64,000 nt of DNA, taken from positions 11,362,704-11,426,703 of the forward strand of contig OY829328.1 in the NCBI GenBank assembly GCA_963691655.1, given 5' to 3'. A program made the translations under genes and the position numbers. Below, piece by piece: positions 10,270 to 22,439 of the stretch. Within the stretch, counting starts at the first letter, position 1, and each line of letters starts with the position of its first letter. The notes beneath the pieces are model-generated. The model saw only the letters and a program-made list of their open reading frames with translations. It was not told where the DNA came from and did not search any database. Origin of the DNA: Toxonevra muliebris. Lineage: Eukaryota; Arthropoda; Insecta; Diptera; Pallopteridae.

Positions 10270-10985
10270 AGCTTCTTTCGCCAGTCACGAGTGTCTGCGA
10301 ATTTGTAACTCCCAGTTTAACCCAGAGCCCACATTGTGGAAGTGATTGCACTTCGGGCTCCACCCACGCCCTATCCAAGCAACCAACCAAATGTAGAACC
10401 AAATTACTTTCATTACATTGACGAACTGAGATTTGTGAAAGAAGTAGGAAGAATCTTGGTAGGAGCGTGCATCTTATGAGGCAGTCCATGCTTTGGCTTC
10501 GCACATCTGAGCTGCTGTTTCAGTGGCCCGCATCACAGTACGCCCAACTACTACTATATGGCATGGATACACTGCAAAGTGCCAATCAGAAATCTGACCA
10601 TCCTCAACTGATAGTTTGTCGATAAATTATTGGTTTATCTGAGTCTACTGAGAACGAGAGGCTCCGCAATACATTCGTCAGAATCTTCCCATCCGATCAT
10701 ATCAAGGTAATTTTGAGCATCGAAGTTTAACTACTATATTATAGCGAATTCTACCCAAGTCCAACTCTTCCCGAGCCTTTCAAGATCTTATTAAGACCAT
10801 TCGTCTTTATGCCTTGCTTTGTGTTCTCTCCCATGTATAGCAGCATGTTCTTTGGCAAGGCAGAAAAGGCTTTAGTTTGGATGAATGACTCATCGTTAAC
10901 CCGATAATTCAAAGAAAGGTAGCATCGAATGACTTCAAAAAGATGGCGAAAACCTTCGGTGATGAAGTTACACCTGCTGATCATG
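10270..10985 (-). pseudogene. Unrecognised coding-like debris
   Basis: Richer in G+C than its surroundings. On the minus strand, two stretches look like former coding DNA. 10751-10984 begins with ATG and reads through SRCNFITEGFRHLFEVIR and LPKNMLLYMGENTKQGIK. About 10490-10635 reads DKLSVEDGQISDWHFAVYP then VVVGRTVMRATETAAQMCE. They are in different frames with stops between. I cannot name the family; a host pseudogene and a transposon remnant are both possible. Confidence 0.3.
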
Positions 10986-11231
10986 AACCGCTGTGGAACG
11001 TAGACCTTTTGTAAGTAAGTATTCCACTAATTCGATTATCTTTTTTGTTGGTTTTTTATTATGGCTTCGGCGAATAATGAAAAAGCGAATTCGAATGTGA
11101 ATAATAAATAGAATAGAAATTTGCGAATGAAAATGGGAATAATTTTAGTACTTAAAATTAAGTAATTGGATCAAGATATATAAAAATATGCCCATATTTA
11201 TTAAAAATGTAGTGACGTTAATTAGTGTACC

Positions 11232-11560
11232 AATGGAGGCTGTTCTGCAGTTGAAACTTGGCATCTTTTGTTGACATAAATTGTTTCGGATTTGCGCCAC
11301 ATATCGGACAAGATTGAGATGACTTTGTGTCTGACAAAACATTTAGGACTTTACCATCAATGAGAGTCATGCTGAGACTGTACGTTACTTTAAGTTTTCT
11401 ACCATCTTCTGTTATCCATTCTAAAAGCGTTAAGTTGGATATTTCTCAGTTTAAACTGCTTTTCTCAGCCAAAATCAGCTCTCTCATTTCTTTGACGAAC
11501 TGTTTTTGGGTCTGCATAAGCGCACAGACTGTGGTGTTCGGTTCAATCAAGCAATCGTAT
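11232..11560 (-). pseudogene. Transib-like (RAG1-related) transposase fragment
   Basis: The minus strand reads VTYSLSMTLIDGKVLNVLS followed by SSQSCPICGANPKQFMS. A leader with ALMQTQKQFVKEMRELILAE lies upstream, with one stop in it. The IDGKV..L...SS..CPICGA.PK pattern is the zinc-binding insertion in the catalytic core of Transib-type DNA transposases as I remember it; RAG1 has the matching CxxC. The frame stops soon after, at LHWYTN. Termini were not found, so this is an internal fragment. The family call rests on memory of one motif. Confidence 0.5.
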
Positions 11561-11619
11561 CTGGTAATAAAATTAATTTCAGTGAAATTATTGAGGTTAC
11601 AAAAATAGAAAAATAGTTT

Positions 11620-14600
11620 TATACTCGTAGATTCGGAATTTGGTTAAGAATAAAAAGCAGAAAAATGATGAAAGATGTTTTTGGGAAAGGCTGTAGAGCT
11701 TTTGGAATGCATAAAAGGAGTAAAAATTCGAGAAAAAACTTTTAATTTTTGAATTTTTTTTTTTTGTCGAAAAAACAACTAAGGTTGATTTTGCAATGTA
11801 AAATAAACATTTAGTTTAGAAAATACTTTTGAAAACACACTTCTTCACTGAGTATAAAAGGTGAAAATTTGAAACATTTGGGAACTTGGATTTATTTTTA
11901 CTAAAGTCAAGTATACATATTTTTTTGTTCAGTGACCTATAGTAAAATTTCATGGGCAACATATTAATCCTCTATCAACCCCCATAATGGGTTAAAAAAG
12001 AAACTTTTTCGAAAAAGGCAAAAAAGACCAATAATAGTGGGTGCCAAAGGGTTAATATGTAGGAAGAAAATATTCTTCGGAAAATTCTACTATAAATTGC
12101 TGGTCATACAATGCTGATGCAGAACTAACAAGTTATCTTATGGTTTATTATACTTAATATGTTAGAAATGGGCAAACTTTGGGCCTACGTAAAAAAAATA
12201 TGACGTATACTTTTAAGACGCCGAGACCAGTATAATTTTTTTGTTCGAGTTCTATCAGCATCCACTTTCAGAACCTTGTTAATTTTTCGTTTGTTGAACA
12301 AAAAACAAATCAACATTACACAATTTTTTTAACACCCGCAGAAAAAAATTCATAAATGATCAACCTTTGATGTCTTTTGTACACAATAGTACCCAAATTA
12401 TTTATTGTACATTAGAGTTGCGTGAAATTTTGTTAGCAACTTTTTTTTTTAGTTATTAATTTTGTACTATGAAATGAAGTTTTAACTTTATAATTGAAAA
12501 AAAAAAGTTTATATACTTGCTCAAAATTTTAAACTTAGTACCTTTACTTTGTAAATTCACACAAATGTAATTAAGACTGTTTTTTAAAATCAAATAAAAA
12601 AAATTGTACTCTCGTTTTGCTCAAACTTAAATTATAAAGAGAAAAAACATGCTTGATTTAAAAAATAATTTTTAATTTTTAAAATTGCCGATAGGTTTGA
12701 AATGAGAAGTAGTGAAATATGAACATTTTTTTGTACATTATATGAGCCAAAAACCACGAAAGGGTTAATATTATTTTCCATTTTAAAAATAATTCCACTG
12801 CTTATTATTCTTTTTTTTATAGAACTCTTGTAATTTCACTTGATTTCATTAAATATGAAATATCAGAAATCATAAAAACTAAACAACAAGCCTTAGTTGA
12901 TGAGTAAACAGGTTATTAGTTACTATATTTACAATAAATTACACAAATTATATTTTTAACAATCGGTTTTGGGCGAGAAAACAGGCCATTTAAGCCATAA
13001 TGCTGTAGGACAAAGTGAAGTGGATTTTCATAACAGGTTAGCCGTTGTGCGGCAAGGGCTGCTACTTATTTTCTATTAATCAATTCTACAGAATATCATA
13101 TTAACTGTAGGGACTATTGTGATGTAGCAGTCTACAGGCATCTTTGGAAAATTTGATTGGGGTGGTGTTCTTTTTAAAAAAAATGATTCATTCATTGTCG
13201 CGGAAAATGTGATATTATAAAATTGATAATGCCAAAGAAGAAAATTCAATTGTTCAGAAAAATAATAAATAAATTTTAATTCAACGGAATTTATTGCAAA
13301 TTCAAACCAAACTCGTAACAATATAAACATTTTAACATACATAACTACATATGCAAATATATATTCTACTCATATACATATATGAATATTCATTCAATTT
13401 CCTCATACGACTGTCAATTTATGTCCTAATTTGTACATACATGCACTTATTTAATAACAATTTAGCAAAAAGAAAATTAAAAAATAATTAAATTGAATAA
13501 CCGAATTAAAAAACTTAAAATGACGGCAAAAGCTAAATGATAAAGCTCCAGTGCAGCTGCCTTCATTTGCCTGCTGCATCAACAACAACAACAACAGCAT
13601 CATCTCACTTGTTGCAAATCAAATTGTGGTTGTGGCTTTGGTTATGGTTTTGCATGCATATATTCAATAAAACATTTTATTTCCAACCAGATATTGCATG
13701 CAATCAAGAATATATTTTTTCATTTCCATTATTAACCGATTTTTAAAATAATATTATTTGCAAGGTAGCTTTTATTTTGTTGTTTTATTTAACTTTTTGT
13801 TTAATTCTATCAATTTTAACATATAGGCGCTTGCTGTATGTACAAAGAATTCCATTTTCATTTTAAAACATTAAATCTGAAATGCTTTAGAAGAAAATGT
13901 TTAAGACATAATGAAGATAAATTATACCTACATATTCATTCATATTGAATTCTTAATAAAATCATCATCTAAGCCTACGATAAATAAGAAGATGAAAAAA
14001 AAAAAAACAAAAACATTAAACAAGTGAGTGAATGAATGTTTTTAATACCGGTATATTACAATATATTATACATATGTATATGTATGTGAAAATTTTGTTA
14101 TCATCAATCATATGATTAAGCTCCAAGTTAATTTTATCATATGCAAAGTAGATGAAAAACGGGAAAAACTTTTATATGATTAAATGTAGTGGAAAAATTT
14201 CAAATAAAGTTAACGAGCATATGTAGGGGTAGAGATAGAAGTAGCAGGTATGCGAAACCCTTAAAACTTAAAAACGAATCGATGTGAGACTCTTGAATAT
14301 TAAATTGGTGCTTCAGCAGATGAAAAATCTGGCTGGGCATATGATTCAAATGAAGGTGCTATAGTGTATCTAGTCTTTTTCTAGTCAGATGTGTAATTAA
14401 GTGATTTTGATAATGTTCGACTTGCGCCGTTACGTGGTTACGGCACCGCTTGGTACAACATTTTTGTTTCGGCTGAATGCGAATGAGGGATACATCTGCA
14501 TAACATGCAGATCGGTGATCGATATAATTCCAGTTTGGACTTCATTGCATTACCCGGAAAGGGTGGAATGAATTGCGTTTATCCCTATTGGTATTCAGTA

Positions 14601-15085
14601 CAATAACAAATGTAAAATACATAAAAATATAGTGTGATCCAAAGAATCGGAAATGTCGAATAAATTTTAATGTTTGTTGAAATCTCTACATATTCTACTA
14701 AAAGAATCTTCATAGAATGAGTTCAATAGAAGAAAAATTATCGTAAGCTTCTAATAATGATGCATTTAAATTTTTAAATCAGTCTTCAATGCTTATAAAT
14801 AAATTGTTTATTGAGACATTAAAAGTAGGTAATATTTCAGTGCGAAAAAAAGATAGAAAATAGAAATGGGCTTTGAAAGTCAACATTTTTTGTAATGATT
14901 AATAATTGATTGGTCTTTCAATATGCTGTATGACATCCATCATCCACTTTGGAAGAGAATAAAAATGTTTTTTACAAATCATTAAAGTAAATGCTCCAAT
15001 TTCTCCAAAATAATTGTTTCCATTTAACTTTCAACATTAGTTTTAATAAATATTTCAAAAAAAACATAAAATTGTTATTTTTTAT
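11620..15085. other. AT-rich non-coding stretch
   Basis: No supported gene. It holds poly-T and poly-A runs, a CAACAACAACAACAGC run near 13580-13600, ATACATATG-type simple repeats near 13330-13390 and 14060-14090, and a slightly more GC-balanced patch at 14405-14610 with short open frames that I cannot assign. Confidence 0.4.
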
Positions 15086-15089
15086 TCGC

Positions 15090-15246
15090 CGCCTGCACCT
15101 CTCTTTTTCCCATCCTTCACTTTTTCTCTCATTCTTATTTCTTTCTTACCTATCACTCTTTATTATCTTTCTCTCTCACCTCTAATTATCTCCTAAGCAT
15201 CCAGCTTTCTTTTTCCTCTCTTGCTTCCTCTTGTTCCCTCTGGAAG
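15090..15246 (+). repeat. Polypyrimidine tract
   Basis: About 155 bases of C/T-rich sequence (CTCTCTTTTTCCC type) ending at the left terminus of the DNA element at 15248. Confidence 0.6.
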
Positions 15247-15698
15247 TTACCCAACAAACCAAATTACGGAATCCAGAGTCGACGGATCCGTTTACGGTAC
15301 AGTAAAAACGGTATCTGTTTCAAACTTTACAGAAAAGGAACATTTACGTACAGTAGAAGCCGTACCGTCATTCAATTTTCCGTTTTCAATCAGTTATTAC
15401 TCCGTCAAAACGTTTTCCGTAAATTCTCCGTCAAAACGGACCCATTTACGTGCCGCAAATACTCCGTTCTAAACGTATCCGTTTATTTTTCGTAAATTCT
15501 CCGTCATGTCTGTATCCGTTTGTATACCGATTGTGCTCCGTAAATTCTCATTTATATGTTTGATTTTTTACAAAATCATTTTGAAAACTGAAAATTTTCA
15601 TCAACAGAGACGACAATTGCTGATTTTGCCAATTTATGTAAGCATATCTTGAAATAATTATTTTTCTCATTTTAAAATCTTTTGAGTCAATCTTTCAG

Positions 15699-16818
15699 AA
15701 TGCGCAGTTACAAAAAATCTAGGACGGAAATTGAAATTCTTTTTAAAAGCTTAATGCGAACGGAAAGCACGACGACCGAAAAAGTGAAATTAATGCAATG
15801 CCCATTCGAAGCTCATATTGATTCTATATCTTCGTCAAGCGATCGAAAATTGGACTTAGAAATGGACTTAGAATCGAACTTAGAATCGGACTTTGAAACC
15901 CACTTATCGCTTTGGAATGATTTGGCTTCATGGGCGGTTCAATATCAAATTACACAAAGTTCACTAAATGCGTTATTTTTTTCCTCGGACATTCATCGTT
16001 ACCAAAGGATTGCAGGACTTTGAAGGAATGTACGCAAACAGAGTGTGCAGAATCAATGGAAGAAGGGCAGTATGTTCACCATGGACTAAAAAAAGGTTTA
16101 GTTGAAGTAATTGAAAAATTGGACATAAGTGAAAACAAAATTCAAATTGATTTCAACAAGAATTACAAGATATAAAAAAGATAATTAGAGAGACATTGAA
16201 AGAAGAACACCAGGCACATATGTTGGGGCAATAAGGGAGTGCCATAAGAAAATTATGGACTTAAAGCATGATATCCGAGGACTGAAAGAAACACAGAGAG
16301 GACCAAGGATTTCGCCTGACATAGCGTTTCAAAATTTAGAAGGTTTCCTGGTCTTTGAAGACGGCTTAAAAATAATACATGAAAAACAACAATTACTGGT
16401 ATGTATGTTACATCTAAGTTGCTACTGAAAATTTTTATAAGTTATGTATATTAATTTACAAGAACTTTGTTATTGTTTGTTTTGGAGAAACGAATTCAAT
16501 AGTATATCTATAAAAGACTCTGGAGCATTCATCAGAGCAGTGTGGCTATGAAGAAGAGGTTCTTCTTAACTTCACATTTTTTGGAACGAAAAACAACAAA
16601 CGGGCAATAGGGACATTAGCAACATACAAAATTTTTTCAGGTAAAATAAAACCCATCTCAATACATACATACATTTATAAAATTTTCTTGAACTTTATAT
16701 TCCTTTAGATTTATTTATTGCGAAGTACCGCGACAACGATCTGTTAAAATTAGGCACAATGAAATTGATAAACAACATTCGGGACAAAAATTTTAAGAAA
16801 TCAAAATTGCGAAATTAA
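15699..16818 (+). pseudogene. Element-borne gene with DUF4806-like C-terminus, broken
   Basis: An acceptor-like TCTTTCAG precedes ATG at 15700. The first part (RSYKKSRTEIEILFKSL, then an acidic stretch of LDLEMDLESNLESDFE) leads into WNDLASWAVQYQITQSSLNA. After a frame change in the T-run at about 15977, it continues SSLPKDCRTLKECTQT and GQYVHHGLKKGL, a pattern I associate with repetitive insect ORFs. After further frame changes come LKHDIRGLKETQRGPRISPD and NLEGFLVFEDGLKIIHEKQ, up to a GTATGT donor at about 16400. EEVLLNFTFFGTKNNKRAIG with TLATYKIFSG ends at a GTAAAA donor (about 16640). The sequence after TTCCTTTAG (16709) reads FIAKYRDNDLLKLGTMKLI to a stop at 16818. The last two exons fit DUF4806. 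Transposase activity is not shown. Confidence 0.55.
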
Positions 16819-17027
16819 AACATTACATTTTCTTTTCCAAATTGTTCAATTGTATTTTTAACATTTGGCTATTTTATTGTTGATGAAGTTGGATTTTCTT
16901 TTTTACTATTAAATGTTACATTTAATTTATATTCAATTATATTTTTTGCTTTTTAAGAATTTATAGTTTCCAATAAAAAATATGAAGGCATATTATTTAC
17001 GGAAAGTCTCCGTTTTCAAGAAAAAAT

Positions 17028-17260
17028 ACAGTCCGGAAACGGGACGTCATATCGAATTATTAACGGATCAAAGAAAAAAAAATACTGTCTGGAAACGGTC
17101 CGTCATATCGTATTATTAATGGACAAGTCTCCGTTTTTTATAAGAATATACAGCCTGTAAACTGTACGTTTTGTCGTATTTTTTACGGAAATGTTTCCGT
17201 TTTAATAAGAATATACAGTCCGTAAACTGTAAGTCTTGTCGTATTTTCACCGATTTGTAT
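17028..17260 (+). repeat. Subterminal tandem monomers, 56-66 bp, four copies
   Basis: Copies begin at 17028, 17084, 17150 and 17215, each starting ACAGTCCG(G/T)AAAC or a variant and continuing with TGTCGTATT or CATATCGTATT. They lie inside the right arm of the element and may be transposase-binding repeats. Confidence 0.7.
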
Positions 17261-17389
17261 GTTCCTTTTTATCCGTTTGCTGTACCTTTTCCGAATCCAG
17301 GAACGGATTCATTTCTGTATACAAATCCGGCACTTCTTTATCGTTTCTGGAACGGAAACGGTACGTTTTGTTTGTTGGGTATTCATGCA

Positions 17390-18960
17390 CTATGCCACAC
17401 TTAAAAATTATGAGAAAATTGATTTGAATAATTTATGGAGAGTATGCCATCATGTGGGCAAAAAAATATATTAGAACATTTTTGTTGCGTAATTTTTATT
17501 ATGTATATACCCATGATTACCTTTACTTCTGATTTCCCTTAAAAACTTTGTATGATTCGTTCATAAATCCTGGAGATATTCATCGGAAAGGTGTAAAACA
17601 CGACTTATTGTTTTACTGCAGAAATGTATAGTATACTTTTAGGCATACATACATACATACGAGTAAACCTTTAATTGTTATTAATAATGCAATTTAAATT
17701 TGATTGGTTAATATCAAATTCAGATAATTTTTCCACACTGCACATACGATTTAATTTAAAGTCAAATAAATTAGCACATCAGTCTATTAAAGCAAAGTGT
17801 CACATATCCACTTTGTAAACAAACCAAACGAATGGCAGCAAAATGCAGTAATTTTAAAGTTAGATATAATAGTAAAATTGATTAAAGAGAGTTTCAATGA
17901 TATAGCTGTTGTTGTAATTTAACAAAAAGTATAAATGCAACATTTTGCTCATAATAGAATTATAGATATCTATGTACGTACATTATACATATGCAAATAT
18001 ATTTTTTTATGAATTTTTCCAATAATTATGCTGATGGTAAAGTCATCATTATTTATGCATCATTTAACATGAAATCTCATAATACCCGTTAAATTACATT
18101 AAAACCACACGTTATCAATTTCGTGGGATCTTTTACGTTTTCCGTATTCCGTTTTCTGCTCATGTAGATTTATTTTTTCTACATGCCTTGTATTAACATG
18201 TAAATACAAGCAATATACATTGTTATGTAGAACAAATGTGCGAGTGTGTTCGTATTTTTATGCGGCCCGCATGCAAAGTAAAGAAATAAGCAAAACGAAA
18301 AAAGCGACAATTTTACATTTGCGCTTACAGTAACAATACAGCCAGCAAGCAGCAATAAAATTACTTTATTTTACCATACAATATAAAACCCAATGTAAGC
18401 CACACCCACCAATTTCACGCGCCCATTTAGATTTCAATTGATGGAGGAGATGATTGTAATGAAAATTACTGCAAATCCAATTTTATTGAAACAGCATGTA
18501 TGCGAGTTTTCTGCACCCATACATACGCACATAAGCACCATCCAGAGATAGAGAGAACTTGGTATCCATGTAGGTATGCAGGCAGTATACGTTTGCAATG
18601 ATTGTGTGTTTGCTTGGGTATGTGCATATATGTATGTGTTTATGCAAAAGGCAGGAAATATATCGAAGGCGCACGCAAAGCAATTGTAATTGATGTAATG
18701 GCATTGAAACTGTGATTTTCTTGTTAATATTATTTCCTTTTCACGCAGGGTGTTTAGTATGAGTGTAGCACACATATACACACACTCACTCACACACACA
18801 CGAACATATGGAGTATCCAGCCTTGGTTTTATTGTTGGTCTAATAGGTTTTCTCTAATCCTTTTATAGCATTTTCGCATTGATTTCTATATTTTTTTGTT
18901 GGTTATATTTGTCAGCGCATATATGCTAATGTGTATTTGTACTACATAGTGCCTACTATG
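17390..18960. other. AT-rich non-coding stretch with CA/TG repeats
   Basis: No supported gene. A CATACATACATACATACGAG run lies near 17643 and a CA/TCAC microsatellite lies at 18766-18802. Open frames at 18434-18799 come from simple-repeat composition. Confidence 0.4.
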
Positions 18961-19071
18961 TGTGTGTGCACAGCTACGATCAGTGAAATAGCAGTGATGG
19001 AAGAAAAATGTTTCAAATCACGAAAACATTCTCCCATAACAAAATCGATATCCTAAAGAGTTTTGCATAAT

Positions 19072-19373
19072 CAGTGTGGCCAACTAAGCGATTTTCTCGC
19101 TGATTTTAGTGCTTTTTGAAAATTAAAACGCGGAAAAAAAGTGATTTAGCGCTAAGCGCGTTTTTTTTCAATTTAAAATATCTTCGAAAAGTCGAAAAAA
19201 TTTTCATTGACTAGAAGTATCAGATGTGTGCCTGTGTTAGTGAAAAAGTTTAAATATATTGAGTTTTCTCGCACTTTTATAAGGAAACAAATTTAACGTT
19301 TTTATTAAGAAAATACGCATTTTATTCTTCATTTTAGCGGATTTTGAAAAGCTAAAGTTGGCCACACTCACTG
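19072..19373. mobile_element. Nested ~300-bp MITE with CAGTGTGGCCAAC ends
   Basis: The left end is CAGTGTGGCCAACT. The reverse complement of the right end is CAGTGAGTGTGGCCAACT, the same motif with four extra bases. Subterminal sequence is also partly mirrored (GCTGATTTTAGTGCTTTTTG against GCTTTTCAAAATCCGC). Ends starting CAG suggest hAT, but no matching 8-bp flank was found. Confidence 0.55.
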
Positions 19374-20193
19374 ACATATCGTGTGATCAAAAAAGTGATT
19401 ATCAAAATCATACCAACAAGTATAATTATCAAAATCAATCCAAGTGAAAACAAAATTTTAGCACCAAATATCTTCTTAATAATATATAATTGTAGAGTTA
19501 TTGTAACATCATTATAAAACTACGTGAAATGTTGTTGAAATAGCAAAAATATATTATTATTATTATATTTCATAGGTATATTTTTGCTATTTTTATTTTA
19601 TTATTATTTTTGTACCGAGAAAAATTATTATTTATTTAATAAATTGAATTAATCTTGAAGAAAAAAATATTATAAAGAAAAAATTTAGTTTTGATTTTCT
19701 TTTGAAATTTAATATTGCTAAGTGACAGTACGATGGTGTAAAGGTAAGTTGTCAAAATCTTCAGCATCCTAAATGGGCACAGTTTTCGCTAACAATTTTA
19801 GTCAATTGGTCTTATGTAGTGAAAACAAGATTTTTACACCTTTCTGGAGTAGTTTTCCCAAACAATTATTTACTATTTTTCTTTATTTTATAATACTGTG
19901 AGAGCGTGCTCTTAAAAATGCATTTTCAATCTGTCCTTACATTACCGCTTGATGACGAGTCAGGACTTAGTAGTGATCATTAGAAAATGCTTCCTCCATT
20001 ATTATGAACATATTTCAATACAATTTTAGTTGATGAATCTGAGTTGATGAAGGATTAGAGATTATATCAGCATTCAACTTTGATTTCAGTGATACAATTT
20101 TTATTATACTACCCTTATGCAAATATTCTGAAACTATTTTCCTCTTTGAGATGCCTTAGATGTCAATAATGAATACATATATATATACATAGT

Positions 20194-20340
20194 TTTTTCA
20201 ATACTACAAAAAAATTATTTCTCGTGACATATTTTTAGGCTTAGCTTTTTTAATATTACAAAAAAATATTTTTTGTAGCATATTTATAGGCTTAGCGTTT
20301 TAAATTCAAATAATTTTTTGTGGCATACTTTTAGGCTTAT
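20194..20340. repeat. ~50-bp tandem repeat, three copies
   Basis: Each copy has TTTTTTAATA(C/T)TACAAAAAAAT..TTTT.GTGACATATTTTTAGGCTTA in varied form. Copies end near 20243, 20293 and 20338. Confidence 0.6.
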
Positions 20341-20559
20341 TCTTATATTTTAATTATTTGAGCTTTTGTAAAAGTTATTTCATGTCACACAGCGTGACGG
20401 TGAGGTCTTGTGGAATTTGTGAAAAAACCCCTCAGTAAAAATGTTATCACATCCAAAAACTTGAAGCTGTTAATATTTAGTTTTTAAAAATATTGTTGGC
20501 ATGTGATGAAACATTTCTCTTTCATCACTGCTATTTCGTTGACCGTAGCTGTAGGTGTT

Positions 20560-22430
20560 TGTTAGTATGTTTGTTGAGAATTAGTAGTTAATGGTAATGA
20601 AGACATTTTGCTACGTCTTTAGAGTTAGTTACGCATTACGAGTTTTATTCTGTTGCAAAAATAAGTTATTGATATCACAATTTGAAGACTTTCGTTCAAT
20701 TGGAAAATATTTTTGGGGAATTACTTAAAGAAATTCAACTTAATTAAACCGTACGACAAAAATTTACCACTTGTAGCCATTAAGAATATAGTTAGACTCA
20801 TAAATAAACAACTAGTTAATCAATTTTTTGGTATAAAGTGTTAGAATAATATTTACATAAACTCAGAAAATAAATTGCTATATATATTATATATGTATGT
20901 CTGTTTATCTACCTACCTAATTGAATTTCATCAAAAACAAAAGACCAACCAAATCGCATTCATTCAAGTTGTCATTTACACAAGTAAATAGTTGTAATTA
21001 TGTCAAAAAAGTAAAAAAAAAAAAAAAGCAACCAGAAATTTTCGTAAATAAGTTTTAATTGAATGTAAATAAAATGCGACAGCCACAACAGCCAGTACAG
21101 CAACAAAAACAATTTCCATTTTTCCAACAACAATATTGTCAACATTTCCACGTTCATTGCCCATTGCTACCATTGCTTGCCACCTTTTTAATAGTAAAAA
21201 TCTACCAAATATTTCTACTAAACGTTCGAACTCAATGTTTTTGTTGTTGCGTGCTATTGCAAGTGACAGTTGAAGTTTTAGTTCGAGCGCAGCTGAAAAA
21301 CTTTCAATTTACTTTACTGGCTGGTTTAGCAATTATTTGTTTTTTTTTTGTTAGCTGTTGAATTTTTCTTGGCGCGTTTCCAGCCACCAACAAATATTAG
21401 CTTAGGACAAAAAAGTTATTAAATACTTATATTTTGAACCAAGGCATAAAAATTTCAAGGTGATTTTCTTTGCATTCCTTTTTGGATTTTTCGATGACGA
21501 TGCTTTTGTGCATAGCAAATAGTGTAGTAAAATGGAATTGCTTTAATATTTTCTTTAATATAGAAGAAAAAACAAAGTTTTCTTTCCAACCCTCATATAT
21601 CTATAAATGGCACATTAACCTGCTGCTGATAAAAAATATACATGTTATTTATTTTTCTAAGATAAAATATAGGCATACATAAATACATAAGAGACAATTG
21701 TGTAAAAAATATGCTGAAGTTGAGTAAATATGCAGACAAGAGAGGCAGAGAGAGAGAGAGAGAGAGAGGGAGAGAAAGGGGTAGTGGCCAGATTTGGTTT
21801 TACAAATAGCAATACAAATAGAAACAGAAAACTGGAAAAAACCAGTTATATTTGGATATATTAACAATAAATAAAAGCATTTTAATATGCAGAATTAAAG
21901 TAAAAGTCTCAAGTCATTTTGAACTAAAAAAAAAAATTAGTTTTGCATCTGTGTTTTGGAGTGCGTTAAATCTCGAAACTTTAAAAATATGTGTGTCCTG
22001 CAAAAATCGTCCGCTAATTATTTGTTAATAAAACTTTCAGTTTGGAAAACAAACGTATACAAATGCACTTATATCTTGTTTATGTTAATCACTAGCAGGC
22101 ACAAAGGTTGTGGAAGTGTTAAAAAATCTTTTAAATCGGAAGCAATGCTCATAATTGTTGAGATATTTATTGGGGGACTATGCTCCTGAAGTCTAAATGA
22201 AACCAAACCGATTTTAAAATGAATATTATTTATTTAATAATTTTAGTTTTGAGTTACTTGATACCATGCAGAACTTTTCACGCTATGAGATTTTAAAAAA
22301 AAAAAAAAAAAAGTTGCTTTAGTAAAAAAATGGCAAAAGCCGAAACTCAAACTGTTTGAACATTGTTTTTTATACCATTAAGAAAATAAGCTTTTCTTTT
22401 AGAGCACATATGCAGATCGCTACTGCTTTA
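20560..22430. other. AT-rich non-coding stretch with a GA microsatellite
   Basis: No supported gene. Poly-A at 21011-21028, an (AG)n run at about 21742-21770 and poly-A near 22294-22312. The open frame at 21059-21361 is glutamine-rich from CAA/CAG runs and has no recognisable domain. Confidence 0.4.
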
Positions 22431-22439
22431 AAATCAGTG

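Larger units (their letters stand above)
15248..17381 (+). mobile_element. DNA transposon with TACCCAACAAAC ends and internal gene
   Basis: The left end TACCCAACAAACC (15248) and the right end GTTTGTTGGGTA (to 17381) are inverted copies of each other. If the outer TA is the duplicated target, the terminal repeat is CCCAACAAAC. Both arms are full of variants of CCGTTT, ACGGA and CCGTAAA: the left arm runs 15260-15560 and the right arm 16990-17370. Between them lies a decayed gene (15699-16818). The total of 2,134 bp is compact. The superfamily is not clear to me. TA duplication would fit several groups, and no DDE motif was recognised. Confidence 0.7.
18971..20551. mobile_element. Non-autonomous DNA element with ~55-bp inverted ends
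   Basis: The left end (from 18971) and the reverse complement of the right end (to 20551) align over about 55 bases with few differences, including CAGCTACG(A/G)TCA, GAAATAGCAGTGATG and AAATGTTTCA. The 1,581-bp interior has no recognisable transposase. It holds a smaller inverted-repeat element (19072-19373) and a tandem repeat (20194-20340). No clear target duplication is seen, so the superfamily is open. Confidence 0.65.

Noticed and set aside
13076..13342. 88-codon minus-strand frame
   Set aside because: Hydrophobic AT-driven frame with no motif, context or codon support.
15221..15472. 83-codon frame at the left arm of the 15248 element
   Set aside because: It consists of the CCGTTT/ACGGA subterminal repeats and has no domain.
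18434..18799. Minus-strand open frames of up to 121 codons
   Set aside because: They are made of CA/CATA simple repeats, overlap in two frames and show no domain.
20194..20340. CRISPR-like repeats
   Set aside because: Units are imperfect, contiguous and without unique spacers; the DNA is eukaryotic. The same holds for 56671-56815 and 49221-49337.
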